This document shows, piece by piece, positions 23,808 through 31,650 of a DNA stretch of 35,896 nucleotides. This stretch comes from Streptomyces sp. Lineage in GTDB: Bacteria > Actinomycetota > Actinomycetes > Streptomycetales > Streptomycetaceae. The notes beneath the pieces were generated by a model. The model saw only the letters and a list, made by a program, of their open reading frames with translations, was not told the origin of the DNA and searched no databases. Where the stretch lies: assembly GCA_013362785.1 (NCBI GenBank), contig JABFVM010000105.1, positions 1-35,896 of the forward strand. The letters run 5' to 3'. A program made the translations under genes and the position numbers. Numbering within the stretch: position 1 is the stretch's first letter; the number at the start of each line of letters is the position of its first letter.

Positions 23808-23832
23808 ACTTTCGCAACGCTGTTGCCAAAGT
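23808..23832. promoter_or_regulatory. Probable ROK regulator operator
   Basis: ACTTTCGCAAC and GTTGCCAAAGT form an 11-bp inverted repeat with a single mismatch around a 3-nt centre. It occupies most of the 56-bp gap between the divergent Gfo and ROK starts, 8 nt from the Gfo ATG. The TTTGGCAAC half-site resembles known ROK operators, so repression of both genes is likely. Confidence 0.7.
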
Positions 23833-23856
23833 GCAAGCGGCGGGGACAATGGGGGC

Positions 23857-25116
23857 GTGAACAGGACGGAAGGCGGTGCCGGTGGCGCCGGTGGTGGTGT
23901 GGGTGGCGTCGGTGGTGCCGCGCGGCGGAGCCGCGCCTCGATGAGGCTCGGTGCCCTGCGCAGCCACAACGCCGCGCTCGTGCTCGATCTGCTGCGCACG
24001 GCCGGTCCCGAGGGCATCAGCCGACTCGAACTCGCCGAGCGCACCGGCCTCACCCCACAGGCGGTCAGCAAGATCACCGCACGGCTGCGGGAGGACGGGC
24101 TCGCGGCGGAGGCGGGGCACCGGGCGTCGACGGGCGGCAAGCCGCGTACGGTGCTGCGGCTCGTGCCGGAGGCAGGGCATGCGGTCGGGGTGCATCTGGA
24201 CCGGGACGAGCTGACGGCCGTGCTCTGCGATCTGACGGGCGCCGTGGTCGCGCAGCGGCGGACGCCGTTGGATCTGGGGGCCGGTGCGGAGACGGTCGTC
24301 GAGCGGGCCGTGTCCGAGGTGGGGGAGCTGGTGCCGGTGGCCGGGGGCGGCCGGCCGGACGCGCTGCTCGGTGTCGGGGTGGCGCTGCCCGGGCCGCTCG
24401 ACCATCGGCGCGGTGTGCTGCACCGGGTCACCGGGTTTCCCGAGTGGAACGGCTTCCCGTTGCGGGACGTACTCGCGCGGCGGCTCTCGCTGCCGGTCGT
24501 GGTGGACAAGGACACGAACGCCGCCGCGCTTGGGCTTGCGGTCGGGGGAGTGGGCGCGGCGGGTGCGTCGGGCGAGGGAACGGCCCCGTCTGGCGCGTCG
24601 GTTGGGGGAATGGGCGCGGCCGGTGCGTCCTTCGAGGGGGCGGGCGCGTCGGGTACGTCCTTCGCGTATCTGCACTTCGGGGCGGGGCTCGGCGGTGGGC
24701 TCGTGATCGGGGGAGCGGTGCACCGGGGCGTCCGTACCGGGGCGGGGGAGTTCGGGCATCAGGTCGTCCAGCTGGACGGGCCGCCCTGCGGGTGCGGCAA
24801 CCGCGGCTGTGTCGAGGCGCTGTGCCTGGCGGCGGTGGCGCGGGGTGACATGGCGGAGGCGGCCCGGGTGCTCGGCGTCGCGACCGGCAACCTGGTCGCG
24901 CTGCTCGACGTCGACCTCGTGCTGCTGGGCGGCCGTACGGTCGCGGCGGCGCCGGACACCTTCGTACGCGGGGTCGCCGCCGTCCTCGACGAGCGTGCCC
25001 GGCGTGCGGGCGAGGACGCGGTGCCGGTACGGGTTGCCTCCGGAGGGGGGAGCGGGGTTGCCGAGGGGGCGGCGCAGTTGTTGCTGGCGCCGTTGTTCGG
25101 GCGGGCGGAGGGATGA
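23857..25116 (+). CDS. ROK-family transcriptional regulator with internal repeat insert
   Basis: This 419-residue protein has an N-terminal MarR-like winged helix at about 32-95 (LRSHNAALVLDLLR, SRLELAERTGLTPQAVSKITARL). A ROK sugar-kinase-like domain follows, with VGVALPGPLD, DTNAAALG, AYLHFGAGLGGGLV, GAGEFGH and the zinc site CGCGNRGCVE. Catalytic Asp in DKDTN is present, as in many regulators. Unusual is a Gly/Ala/Ser-rich insert at about 229-268, made of two 20-residue repeats, between the DTNAAALG strand and the FAYLHFG loop. The GTG start lies after GGGG. It likely binds the palindrome just upstream and responds to a sugar. Confidence 0.92.
   Translation: MNRTEGGAGGAGGGVGGVGGAARRSRASMRLGALRSHNAALVLDLLRTAGPEGISRLELAERTGLTPQAVSKITARLREDGLAAEAGHRASTGGKPRTVLRLVPEAGHAVGVHLDRDELTAVLCDLTGAVVAQRRTPLDLGAGAETVVERAVSEVGELVPVAGGGRPDALLGVGVALPGPLDHRRGVLHRVTGFPEWNGFPLRDVLARRLSLPVVVDKDTNAAALGLAVGGVGAAGASGEGTAPSGASVGGMGAAGASFEGAGASGTSFAYLHFGAGLGGGLVIGGAVHRGVRTGAGEFGHQVVQLDGPPCGCGNRGCVEALCLAAVARGDMAEAARVLGVATGNLVALLDVDLVLLGGRTVAAAPDTFVRGVAAVLDERARRAGEDAVPVRVASGGGSGVAEGAAQLLLAPLFGRAEG
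24541..24660 (+). repeat. 60-bp tandem repeat within the ROK gene
   Basis: Two imperfect 60-bp units begin at 24541 and 24601. They share GGGGGA(G/A)TGGGCGCGGC and GGTGCGTC blocks and code for a VGGVGAAGASGEG / VGGMGAAGASFEG peptide repeat. The length is a multiple of three, so the frame is kept. Confidence 0.7.
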
Positions 25117-25120
25117 GCGG

Positions 25121-25172
25121 TGAGCGGGGAGAGGGGAGAGGTGAGCGGGGAGAGGTGAGAGGTGAGGGGTGA
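25121..25172 (+). repeat. Purine-rich direct repeats
   Basis: Near-identical GTGAGCGGGGAGAG units and shorter GGTGAGA units follow one another directly after the ROK stop. The strand is almost free of C, so it could form G-rich or triplex structures. It looks like slipped-strand expansion. Confidence 0.55.
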
Positions 25173-25174
25173 GA

Positions 25175-25233
25175 TCCGGGGGGTGCGCTGATCGAGCGGA
25201 CTTGCCCCGTCGTACGGAATGGCACCCCCCGGA
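25175..25233. terminator. 12-bp inverted repeat after the ROK gene
   Basis: TCCGGGGGGTGC (25175-25186) and GCACCCCCCGGA (25222-25233) are exact complements with a 35-nt spacer. It may terminate ROK transcription or act in the leader of the secreted-protein gene that starts 32 nt later. Confidence 0.5.
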
Positions 25234-25264
25234 AGCCGTAGTCGACCGGCATGGTCATGTGTTT

Positions 25265-26146
25265 ATGCGACTGCACACACCAGCCTCCCTCTGCCTCGCA
25301 GCAGCCGCCCTCCTCGCCGCGGCGCCCCCCGCAGGCGCGGAACCCCTCGCACGCGCTGAGCCTCTCGTCCGCGCGGCCCCCCTCGTCCGCGCGGACCCTC
25401 CGACCGAACTGCCCAGCTGTGCCACCGACGGCCGGGCCTTCCCGCTCACCACCCGCCTCCACGGCGGCCCCGACTCCTACGCGGCCGGCGGCGGATTCGG
25501 TACCTGGTACCTGGACCTCACCAACAAGACCGGGCGTACCTGCACCGGCATCCACCCCGTCGTCGTCCTCGTCGACGGCAAACGCGCCCTCAAGCCGTCC
25601 CAGCCCCGCCTGGAGTTCTACGGCACTCCGGCGGGCGCCCCGGACAACGCCGAGAGCGGGGCCGATCCCCGCGATCCCCGCCGCGTCCGCTTCGAGACGA
25701 CCGATCAGGACGAACTCGTCGGCGCCTTCGACGGCTTCCCCGGTTTCACCGTCGGTCCCCGCGAGACCGTCTCCGTGAAGGTCCGGCTCGCGGTCACCTC
25801 GGACGCCGTACCGAACGATGTCACCGCCAACGCGGCCGTCATCCAGCGTCACGACGGCGACGGCGACTGGGTCGGCCAGTCCAACGACTACCGCTTCACC
25901 ATCGACGCCGACCCGGGTGACCGGACCGGTACGGCCGACCCCAGCGATTCCGCCGCCGCGTCAGCCGCCCCCCACTCCTCCGCGTCCCCCGGCGCCGACC
26001 CCGACTCCACCCGCGACCACCTCACCCTCGCCGACGAACTCGCCCGCACCGGCCTCACCTCGCCCCCCGCAGTCACCCTCGCCGCGACCACCACCGCCCT
26101 CCTCCTGGCAGGCGGCGTACTGCTCGTCGCCCGAAGACGCCGCTGA
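25265..26146 (+). CDS. Secreted LAxTG-anchored surface protein
   Basis: This 293-residue protein has a signal peptide (MRLHTPASLCLAAAALLAAAPPAGA) and then a repeated hexapeptide (EPLARA, EPLVRA, APLVRA). A beta-rich extracellular domain follows (about 50-215; TWYLDLTNKTGRTCTGIHPVVVLV). After a Ser/Ala/Asp/Pro linker comes LARTG at 259-263, a hydrophobic helix and the tail RRRR. LAxTG-TM-basic tail is the sorting signal of class E sortases, and such an enzyme is encoded at 19020-19823. The exact start is unsure: GTG at 25259 is in frame, and no good ribosome binding site is seen. The ligand or partner is unknown. Confidence 0.85.
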   Translation: MRLHTPASLCLAAAALLAAAPPAGAEPLARAEPLVRAAPLVRADPPTELPSCATDGRAFPLTTRLHGGPDSYAAGGGFGTWYLDLTNKTGRTCTGIHPVVVLVDGKRALKPSQPRLEFYGTPAGAPDNAESGADPRDPRRVRFETTDQDELVGAFDGFPGFTVGPRETVSVKVRLAVTSDAVPNDVTANAAVIQRHDGDGDWVGQSNDYRFTIDADPGDRTGTADPSDSAAASAAPHSSASPGADPDSTRDHLTLADELARTGLTSPPAVTLAATTTALLLAGGVLLVARRRR

Positions 26147-26289
26147 GGGCGCCGCCGGGAGGACCCGCCGAGAGGACCCGGCGATGGGGCCGCCGAGAGG
26201 ACCCGCCAAGGGGACCCGGCAAACGGCCGGCCAAGAGCCCCGCCGAGGGCGCCGCCCCCGTACGCCTCCCCATCTGCGACGATCCCTGC
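26147..26289 (+). repeat. Degenerate GC repeats in intergenic gap
   Basis: The 143-nt gap contains several imperfect copies of CCGCCGAGAGGACCC (three within about 26153-26215) and GGGGACCCGGC-type blocks. I see no hairpin terminator or promoter of clear form. The repeats resemble slippage products. Confidence 0.45.
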
Positions 26290-27045
26290 GTGGACTACCC
26301 GAACGACCAGGCCCCCGGCGCCCCCGTGCGCCACGGCATCCCCGAGCACGGCCGCATCCCGAAGTACTACGCGGTGAAGGCCCGGCTCGACGGCCTCATC
26401 GACGGACTCGGCGAGGGCGACCCGCTGCCCACCGAACGCGATCTCTCCGAGCAGTACGAGGTGGCCCGCGAGACCGTCCGGCAGGCGATCCGCGAGCTGG
26501 TACTTGAGGGCAAGCTGCGGCGGCAGGGGCGGGGCACGGTCGTCGCCGGGCCCAAGCTCGAACAGCCCCTGTCCCTGGCCAGTTACACCGAGGGCGTACG
26601 ACGTCAGGGCCGCACCCCCGGCCGTACCCTCGTCACCCTCGACCGCTTCCCCTGCCCCGCCTCCCTCGCCGCCGAGACCGGCCTCGAACGCGGCGAGTCC
26701 GTCTGGCACATGGAGCGCGTCCTGCTCGCCGACGATGAGCGGGTCGGCCTGGAGAGCACCTACGTCGCCGTGGCCCGGGTACCGCGTCTGGATGCCGACT
26801 TCGACCCCGACTCCTCCTTCTACGGCTTCCTCCACCAGCAGGGCATCGCCTTCGGGGACGCCGACGAACGCATCGAGACCGTGCTGGCCACCCCGCGCGA
26901 GGCCCTGCTCATCGGCACCCCGCCGGCCCTCCCGATGCTGCTGATCCACCGGGTGTCCAGGGACTCGGAGGGGCGGCCGCTGGAGCGGGTGCGGTCGCTG
27001 TACCGGGGCGACCGGTTCTCGTTCACCACGCATCTGCGTGGCTGA
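26290..27045 (+). CDS. GntR/HutC-family transcriptional regulator (UTRA domain)
   Basis: This 251-residue regulator has an N-terminal GntR winged helix at about 24-92, with LPTERDLSEQYEVARETVRQAI and RRQGRGTVVA. A UTRA effector domain follows at about 98-247 (LASYTEGVRRQGRTPGR, ESVWHMERVLLAD, ESTYVAVARVP, LLIHRVSRDSEGRPLE). It lies directly upstream of, and reads toward, the phosphonate-type cluster, so control by a phosphonate or its aldehyde is likely. In related clusters PhnR/PhnF-type regulators have this architecture. The GTG start lacks a good ribosome binding site and may be leaderless. A GGTCTAG-containing site at 27098-27109 is a candidate operator. Confidence 0.9.
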   Translation: MDYPNDQAPGAPVRHGIPEHGRIPKYYAVKARLDGLIDGLGEGDPLPTERDLSEQYEVARETVRQAIRELVLEGKLRRQGRGTVVAGPKLEQPLSLASYTEGVRRQGRTPGRTLVTLDRFPCPASLAAETGLERGESVWHMERVLLADDERVGLESTYVAVARVPRLDADFDPDSSFYGFLHQQGIAFGDADERIETVLATPREALLIGTPPALPMLLIHRVSRDSEGRPLERVRSLYRGDRFSFTTHLRG

Positions 27046-27184
27046 AAGTCCTAAATTTACCTAATTACCTCCCCTCTAAAAATCACGAATAGATAACGGG
27101 TCTAGCCCAAACGTGATGGCCAGTTCACGCTCTCGTTGTCAGCCGGACCCTTCCGGTTACCCGACCCCGAGGAGCGTTGCCGCC
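27046..27184 (+). promoter_or_regulatory. AT-rich promoter region with GntR-type operator candidate
   Basis: The 139-nt gap before the phosphonate cluster opens with a strikingly AT-rich stretch (about 27048-27095). At 27098-27109, GGGTCTAGCCCA matches the HutC/DasR-type TGGTCTAGACCA consensus at 10 of 12 positions. The AT-rich part may hold the promoter of the cluster. Confidence 0.55.
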
Positions 27185-28309
27185 GTGAGAGTGATAGTCG
27201 TCGGAGCCGGCGTGGTGGGCACCATGCACGCCTGGCAAGCAGTGGAACGCGGCCATGAGGTCGTACAGATCGAGCGCGAGGCGGAGGCTCGCGGCGCGTC
27301 GTTGCGCAACTTCGGGCAGATCTGGGTGAGCGGACGCGCGGGCGGCGAGGAACTGGAGACCGCGCTGCGGGCCCGGGAGCTGTGGGAGGGGATGGGCGCT
27401 CGGGTGCCGGGGCTCGGCTTCCGGCCCAACGGCTCCCTGACCCCCGTCCGAGGCGACCTCGAACTCGCCGTCGCCGAGGCCGCCGTGGCCCGCGAGGACG
27501 CCGCCGCCCGCGGCCACAAGCTGCTGACCCCCGACGAGGCACGGGCCCTGAACCCCGCCCTGCGCGGCGAGTTCACCGCCGCCCTGTACTGCGAGCGCGA
27601 CGCCGCCGTCGAGCCGCGCACCGCACAGCTCGCCCTGCGCGAGGAGCTGCTGAAGTCCCCGAACTACACCTTCAGGCCGGGCAGGGAGGTCCGTGAGGTC
27701 ATCGGCGGGAGCGCGGTCCGCGACGACCACGGCGACGTGCACAGCGGCGACGTCGTCATCCTCTGCACCGGCGCCTGGCTCGGCGGCCTGGTCCGCGAGC
27801 TCGCCGGACCCGACCTCCCCGTCCGCCGCGTCCGCCTCCAGATGATGCAGACCGACCCCCTCGGCGAACCGCTCACCACCTCGGTCGCCGACGCCGACAG
27901 CTTCCGCTACTACCCGGCGTACGCCTCCGCCGCGCTCGACGCGCTCAGCGCCGGTCAGGCGCAGGCCGAGACCGCCGCGGCCCACCGTATGCAGCTGCTC
28001 ATGGTGCAGCGCGCCGACGGCGGGCTGACCATCGGCGACACCCACGAGTACGAGCACCCCTTCGCCTTCGACACCGTCGAGGACCCCTACGACCACCTCA
28101 CCGGGGTCGTCGAGTCCCTCCTCGGCCGCCCGCTGCCCAAGGTCCGACGCCGCTGGGCCGGGGTGTACGCGCAGTGCACCGACCCGGGGCGGGTGGTGCA
28201 CCGGCAGCAGGTGCGCGACGGGGTGTGGCTGGTCACCGGGCCCGGTGGGCGCGGCATGACCTGCTCGCCCGCGATAGCCGAGACGACCGCGAACGAACTG
28301 GGCTGGTGA
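27185..28309 (+). CDS. FAD-dependent oxidoreductase, TIGR03364-type, phosphonate-linked
   Basis: This 374-residue DadA-like flavoenzyme begins VRVIVVGAGVVGTMHAWQA, the FAD-binding GxGxxG. It has the LRNFGQIWVSGR block and ends VTGPGGRGMTCSPAIAETTANEL, the second FAD contact. Enzymes of this subgroup cluster with 2-aminoethylphosphonate (AEP) transporters and PhnX-like hydrolases, and are expected to oxidise AEP or N-methylated AEP to phosphonoacetaldehyde. No PhnW transaminase gene is visible nearby, which supports an oxidative replacement step. The GTG start has GAGGAG about 11 nt upstream. The frame extends further upstream, but without family similarity. Confidence 0.88.
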   Translation: MRVIVVGAGVVGTMHAWQAVERGHEVVQIEREAEARGASLRNFGQIWVSGRAGGEELETALRARELWEGMGARVPGLGFRPNGSLTPVRGDLELAVAEAAVAREDAAARGHKLLTPDEARALNPALRGEFTAALYCERDAAVEPRTAQLALREELLKSPNYTFRPGREVREVIGGSAVRDDHGDVHSGDVVILCTGAWLGGLVRELAGPDLPVRRVRLQMMQTDPLGEPLTTSVADADSFRYYPAYASAALDALSAGQAQAETAAAHRMQLLMVQRADGGLTIGDTHEYEHPFAFDTVEDPYDHLTGVVESLLGRPLPKVRRRWAGVYAQCTDPGRVVHRQQVRDGVWLVTGPGGRGMTCSPAIAETTANELGW

Positions 28310-28314
28310 CACAC

Positions 28315-29001
28315 ATGGCAGATCAGATCCGAGACACCCGGCTGGTCGTCCTCGACATGGCCGGTACGACCGTCGCCGACGGCGGCCTCGTCGAGCGGGC
28401 CTTCGCGGCCGCCGCACGGCACGTCGGCGCCGACCCCGACGACGGCATCGACCACGTCCGCGCCACCATGGGCGAGTCCAAGATCTCCGTCTTCCGGCAT
28501 CTGTTCGGCGAGGAGGCGCGGGCGCAGGCCGCCAACAAGGCCTTCGAGGCCGCGTACGCCGAACTGGTCGACGCCGGTGAGGTCGCCGCCCTGCCCGGCG
28601 CCCGCGAGGCCATCGAGGAACTCACGGCCCAGGGCCGCACCGTCGTACTGAGCACCGGCTTCGCGCGCCCCACCCAGGACGCGATCCTGGCCGCGCTGGG
28701 CTGGCAGGACCTGGTGCCGCTCACGCTGTGCCCGGCGGACGCCGGGGGCCGGGGGCGGCCGTACCCGGACATGGTGCTCACCGCCTTCCTACGGACGCGG
28801 GCTGTCGACTCCGTTCATGAGGTGGCGGTCGTCGGTGACACCTCGTACGACATGCTCAGCGGCGTCCGCGCGGGTGTGGGCGTCGTCGCCGGGGTCTTGA
28901 CCGGCGCGCACGACGCGAACGCGCTGCGGGCGGCCGGGGCGACCCATGTGCTGGGCTCGGTCGCCGAGTTGCCGGGGCTGCTCGTCGGGGAGGGGACGTG
29001 A
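28315..29001 (+). CDS. PhnX-like HAD hydrolase (TIGR03351-type)
   Basis: This 228-residue HAD-superfamily protein has motif I VVLDMAGTTVADGG; the DxAGT form is that of phosphonatases, with the first Asp as nucleophile. A cap domain follows with TMGESKISVFRHLFG, whose Lys lies where PhnX keeps its Schiff-base Lys. Motif II is VVLSTGF and motif III/IV VVGDTSYDM. It should cleave the C-P bond of phosphonoacetaldehyde or a related aldehyde. It begins 5 nt after the oxidoreductase stop and overlaps the ABC ATPase start by 4 nt. The ribosome binding site is weak (GGTGA). Substrate is inferred from the neighbours. Confidence 0.88.
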   Translation: MADQIRDTRLVVLDMAGTTVADGGLVERAFAAAARHVGADPDDGIDHVRATMGESKISVFRHLFGEEARAQAANKAFEAAYAELVDAGEVAALPGAREAIEELTAQGRTVVLSTGFARPTQDAILAALGWQDLVPLTLCPADAGGRGRPYPDMVLTAFLRTRAVDSVHEVAVVGDTSYDMLSGVRAGVGVVAGVLTGAHDANALRAAGATHVLGSVAELPGLLVGEGT

Positions 29002-30044
29002 GCGGCGGCATCCGCTTCGACTCCGTCACCGTCGCCTACGACGGCAACGTCGTCCTCGACGCCCTGGACCTCACCGTCGAGCCCGGCGAGGTCATGGCGC
29101 TGCTCGGGCCGTCCGGATCCGGCAAGACCACCGCGCTGCGGGCGGTCGCCGGGTTCGTACGGCCCGCCTCGGGGCGGGTGTTCCTCGGCGGGCGGGACGT
29201 CACGGACCTGCCGCCCTACCGGCGTGGCATCGGGATGGTCGTCCAGCAGTACGCCCTGTTCCCGCACATGAGGGTCGAGGAGAACGTGGCCTTCGGGCTG
29301 AAGGCGCAGAAGGTGCCGAGGGGCGAGATGCGGGGGCGGGTCGCCGAGGCCCTGGAGATGACCGGGATGGCGGCCTACGGGCGCCGATACCCCCGCGAGC
29401 TGTCCGGTGGCCAGCAGCAGCGCGTCGCCATCGCCCGCGCGCTCGCCATCCGCCCCGGCGTCCTCCTCCTCGACGAGCCTCTCTCTGCGCTCGACGCCCG
29501 CCTGCGCTCGGGCATGCTCGCCGAACTCGCCCGGCTGCACAGGGAGTTGCCTGAGGTTTCCATCCTCTACGTCACCCACGACCAGGTGGAGGCGCTGACC
29601 CTTGCCGACCGGATCGCGGTGATGGACAGGGCACGGTTGCGGGCTTGCGGAACGCCGAGGGAGTTGTATCGGGCGCCTGCCAATGAGTTCACGGCGTCCT
29701 TCGTGGGCGGGGCGAATTTGTTGCCGGTGACTGTGGGGGAGCAGGGGGTTCGCTTCGGCGAGCGTCGGCTTGAGGTGTCGGGTCCGGTTCCGGAGGAGGC
29801 AGCGGTGTTGTGCGTACGGCCCCATCTCATCGGCCTCGGCGACGGGCCGAACCGGATCTCCGGGACCGTACGGGAGATCCAGTGGCGCGGGGCCACGCAC
29901 CGGCTGTACGTGGAGGTGGACGGTCACCGGGTGATCGCCGATCTGCGAGAGCTGAAGGACCCGCCGACCCACGGTGAAGAGGTCACCCTGCACTTCTCTC
30001 CGGACGACGCGGTACTTCTGACCGCGGGAGTCACCCATGACTAG
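28998..30044 (+). CDS. ABC transporter ATP-binding protein (2-aminoethylphosphonate type)
   Basis: This 348-residue ATPase has Walker A GPSGSGKTT, Q-loop VVQQYALFPHM, signature LSGGQQQR, Walker B VLLLDEPLSALD and the H-loop VTHDQVEAL. A TOBE-like regulatory domain follows at about 270-345. The whole is of the PotA/FbpC import class. GTG at 28998 overlaps the hydrolase stop by 4 nt (GTGA) and follows GGGGAGGGG. It pairs with the two permeases and lipoprotein downstream; the set corresponds to PhnT of AEP transporters. Confidence 0.93.
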   Translation: MSGGIRFDSVTVAYDGNVVLDALDLTVEPGEVMALLGPSGSGKTTALRAVAGFVRPASGRVFLGGRDVTDLPPYRRGIGMVVQQYALFPHMRVEENVAFGLKAQKVPRGEMRGRVAEALEMTGMAAYGRRYPRELSGGQQQRVAIARALAIRPGVLLLDEPLSALDARLRSGMLAELARLHRELPEVSILYVTHDQVEALTLADRIAVMDRARLRACGTPRELYRAPANEFTASFVGGANLLPVTVGEQGVRFGERRLEVSGPVPEEAAVLCVRPHLIGLGDGPNRISGTVREIQWRGATHRLYVEVDGHRVIADLRELKDPPTHGEEVTLHFSPDDAVLLTAGVTHD

Positions 30045-30819
30045 AAGGCTGCTGTGGGCCTGCCCACCCGTGGCCCTCCTCGCACTGGTCTTCCTCCACC
30101 CCCTCGCCCTCGTAGTCCAGCAGTCCTTCCAGCCCGACTCCGGCGGCACCTCCCTCCAGCCCTACGCCGACGTCTTCGCCTCGGCCGCCTTCCGCGAGGC
30201 CCTCTGGACCACCGTGTGGATCGCTGTCGCCTCCACCGTCGGCTGTCTGGTCCTCGGGTTCCTGCTCGCGCTGGTCATCGCCTTCGTGCCCTTTCCTGGC
30301 GCCAAAATCGTCGCCCGGTTCGTCGACGCCTTCCTCACCTTCCCCTCCTTCCTCATCACCCTCGCGCTGCTGTTCATCTACGGCACGACCGGCATCATCG
30401 GTTCCTTCCAGTTCCTCACCACCCCCTGGGGCGTGCTCCTCGCCGAGGTCACCTACTTCACGCCCTTCGTCGTACGACCCCTCCTCGCGGCCTTCTCCCA
30501 ACTCGACACCGCCCAACTGGAGGCGGCCAGTTCGCTCGGCGCGCGCCCCCTCCGGATCATCCGCCGCGTGATCCTCCCGGAGGCCCTGCCCGCGCTCGCC
30601 GCGGGCGGCAGCCTCGTGCTCGTCCTCTGTCTCAATGAGTTCGGGATCGTCCTGTTCACCGGCGCCAAAGGAGTCACGACCCTGCCGATGCTCGTCTACA
30701 GCAAGGCGATCCTGGAGTCCGACTACCCGGGCGCCTGTGTGGTCGCCGTCGTCAACGTCCTGATCTCCGTGAGCCTGTACGGCCTCTACCGGGTGGTGAG
30801 CCGACGTGCTGGTGCATAG
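30037..30819 (+). CDS. ABC transporter permease, PhnU-like
   Basis: This 260-residue inner-membrane permease has about six predicted helices. The EAA-loop region is EAASSLGARPLRIIRRVILPEALPAL (read as the LEAASSLGARPL and ILPEALPA blocks), which contacts the ATPase. Its ATG lies 8 nt inside the end of the ATPase gene, so translation is coupled. FLTFPSFLITLALLFIYGT and NEFGIVLFTGAKGVTTLPML are typical of AEP permeases. It should form a heterodimer with the product of the next gene. Confidence 0.92.
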   Translation: MTRRLLWACPPVALLALVFLHPLALVVQQSFQPDSGGTSLQPYADVFASAAFREALWTTVWIAVASTVGCLVLGFLLALVIAFVPFPGAKIVARFVDAFLTFPSFLITLALLFIYGTTGIIGSFQFLTTPWGVLLAEVTYFTPFVVRPLLAAFSQLDTAQLEAASSLGARPLRIIRRVILPEALPALAAGGSLVLVLCLNEFGIVLFTGAKGVTTLPMLVYSKAILESDYPGACVVAVVNVLISVSLYGLYRVVSRRAGA

Positions 30820-31603
30820 CCGCGGGGCCAGGTGGGCCGTATGGGCCCTGTTCCTCGTCCTGTTCCTGCCCCTGTTCGCCCTGCCGCTGCTCGTCGTCCT
30901 CGGCGCCTCCTTCGCCACCAACTGGTCGGGCGTGCTGCCCTCCGGCTTCACCACCGGGCACTACAGCGCCGCCACCCGCGGCGAGGCCCTCCAGGCGCTC
31001 ACCACCAGCCTCCTCACGGCCGCGTCCGCGAGCCTGCTCGCCCTGACCGCCGGGACCTGGGCCGCGCTCGCGGCGGCCGCGCTGAAGAAGCGGCACCGCA
31101 GGTTCATGGACGCGCTCTTCGTGCTTCCGGTCGCCGTCCCCTCGGTGGTCGTCGGCCTCGCGATCCTGGTCGCGTTCTCCAAGCCGCCGTTCCTGCTCAA
31201 CGGCACCCGGGAGATCGTGATCGTCGCCCACACCGTCCTGGTCACCGCCTTCGCCCACCAGTCCGTGTCCGCCGCCCTCGCCCGCCTCGACCCAGCCTAC
31301 GAACAGGCCGCCGCCTCCCTCGGCGCCCGGCCCGCGTACGTCCTGTGGCGGGTCAGGCTCCCCCTGCTCCTGCCCTCGCTCACCGCCGCCGCCGGACTCT
31401 GCTTCGCCCTGTCCATGGGCGAGTTGAGCGCCACGATGATGCTCTACCCGCCCGACTGGACCCCGCTGCCCGTCCTGATCTACGCGGCCACCGACCGCGG
31501 CGCCCTGTTCGCCGGCTCCGCCCTCGCGGTGGTCCTGATGACGGCGACCCTGCTCGCGCTCTACGCCGTCTCCCGCATCCGCACCCGAGCCTCCTACCGC
31601 TGA
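30806..31603 (+). CDS. ABC transporter permease, PhnV-like
   Basis: This 265-residue permease is the second channel subunit, with about six helices. The EAA-type loop is EQAAASLGARPAYVLWRVRLPLLLPSL (AAASLGARPAYVLWRV block) and the FSKPPFLLNGT segment is typical of the AEP group. Its GTG overlaps the previous gene by 14 nt. No strong ribosome binding site is needed with such coupling. A gap of 47 nt leads to the binding lipoprotein. Confidence 0.92.
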   Translation: MLVHSRGARWAVWALFLVLFLPLFALPLLVVLGASFATNWSGVLPSGFTTGHYSAATRGEALQALTTSLLTAASASLLALTAGTWAALAAAALKKRHRRFMDALFVLPVAVPSVVVGLAILVAFSKPPFLLNGTREIVIVAHTVLVTAFAHQSVSAALARLDPAYEQAAASLGARPAYVLWRVRLPLLLPSLTAAAGLCFALSMGELSATMMLYPPDWTPLPVLIYAATDRGALFAGSALAVVLMTATLLALYAVSRIRTRASYR

Positions 31604-31650
31604 ACCCGCTGAACCCGACACCCCTCCTCGTGCAAGGAGTTCACCCCGCC

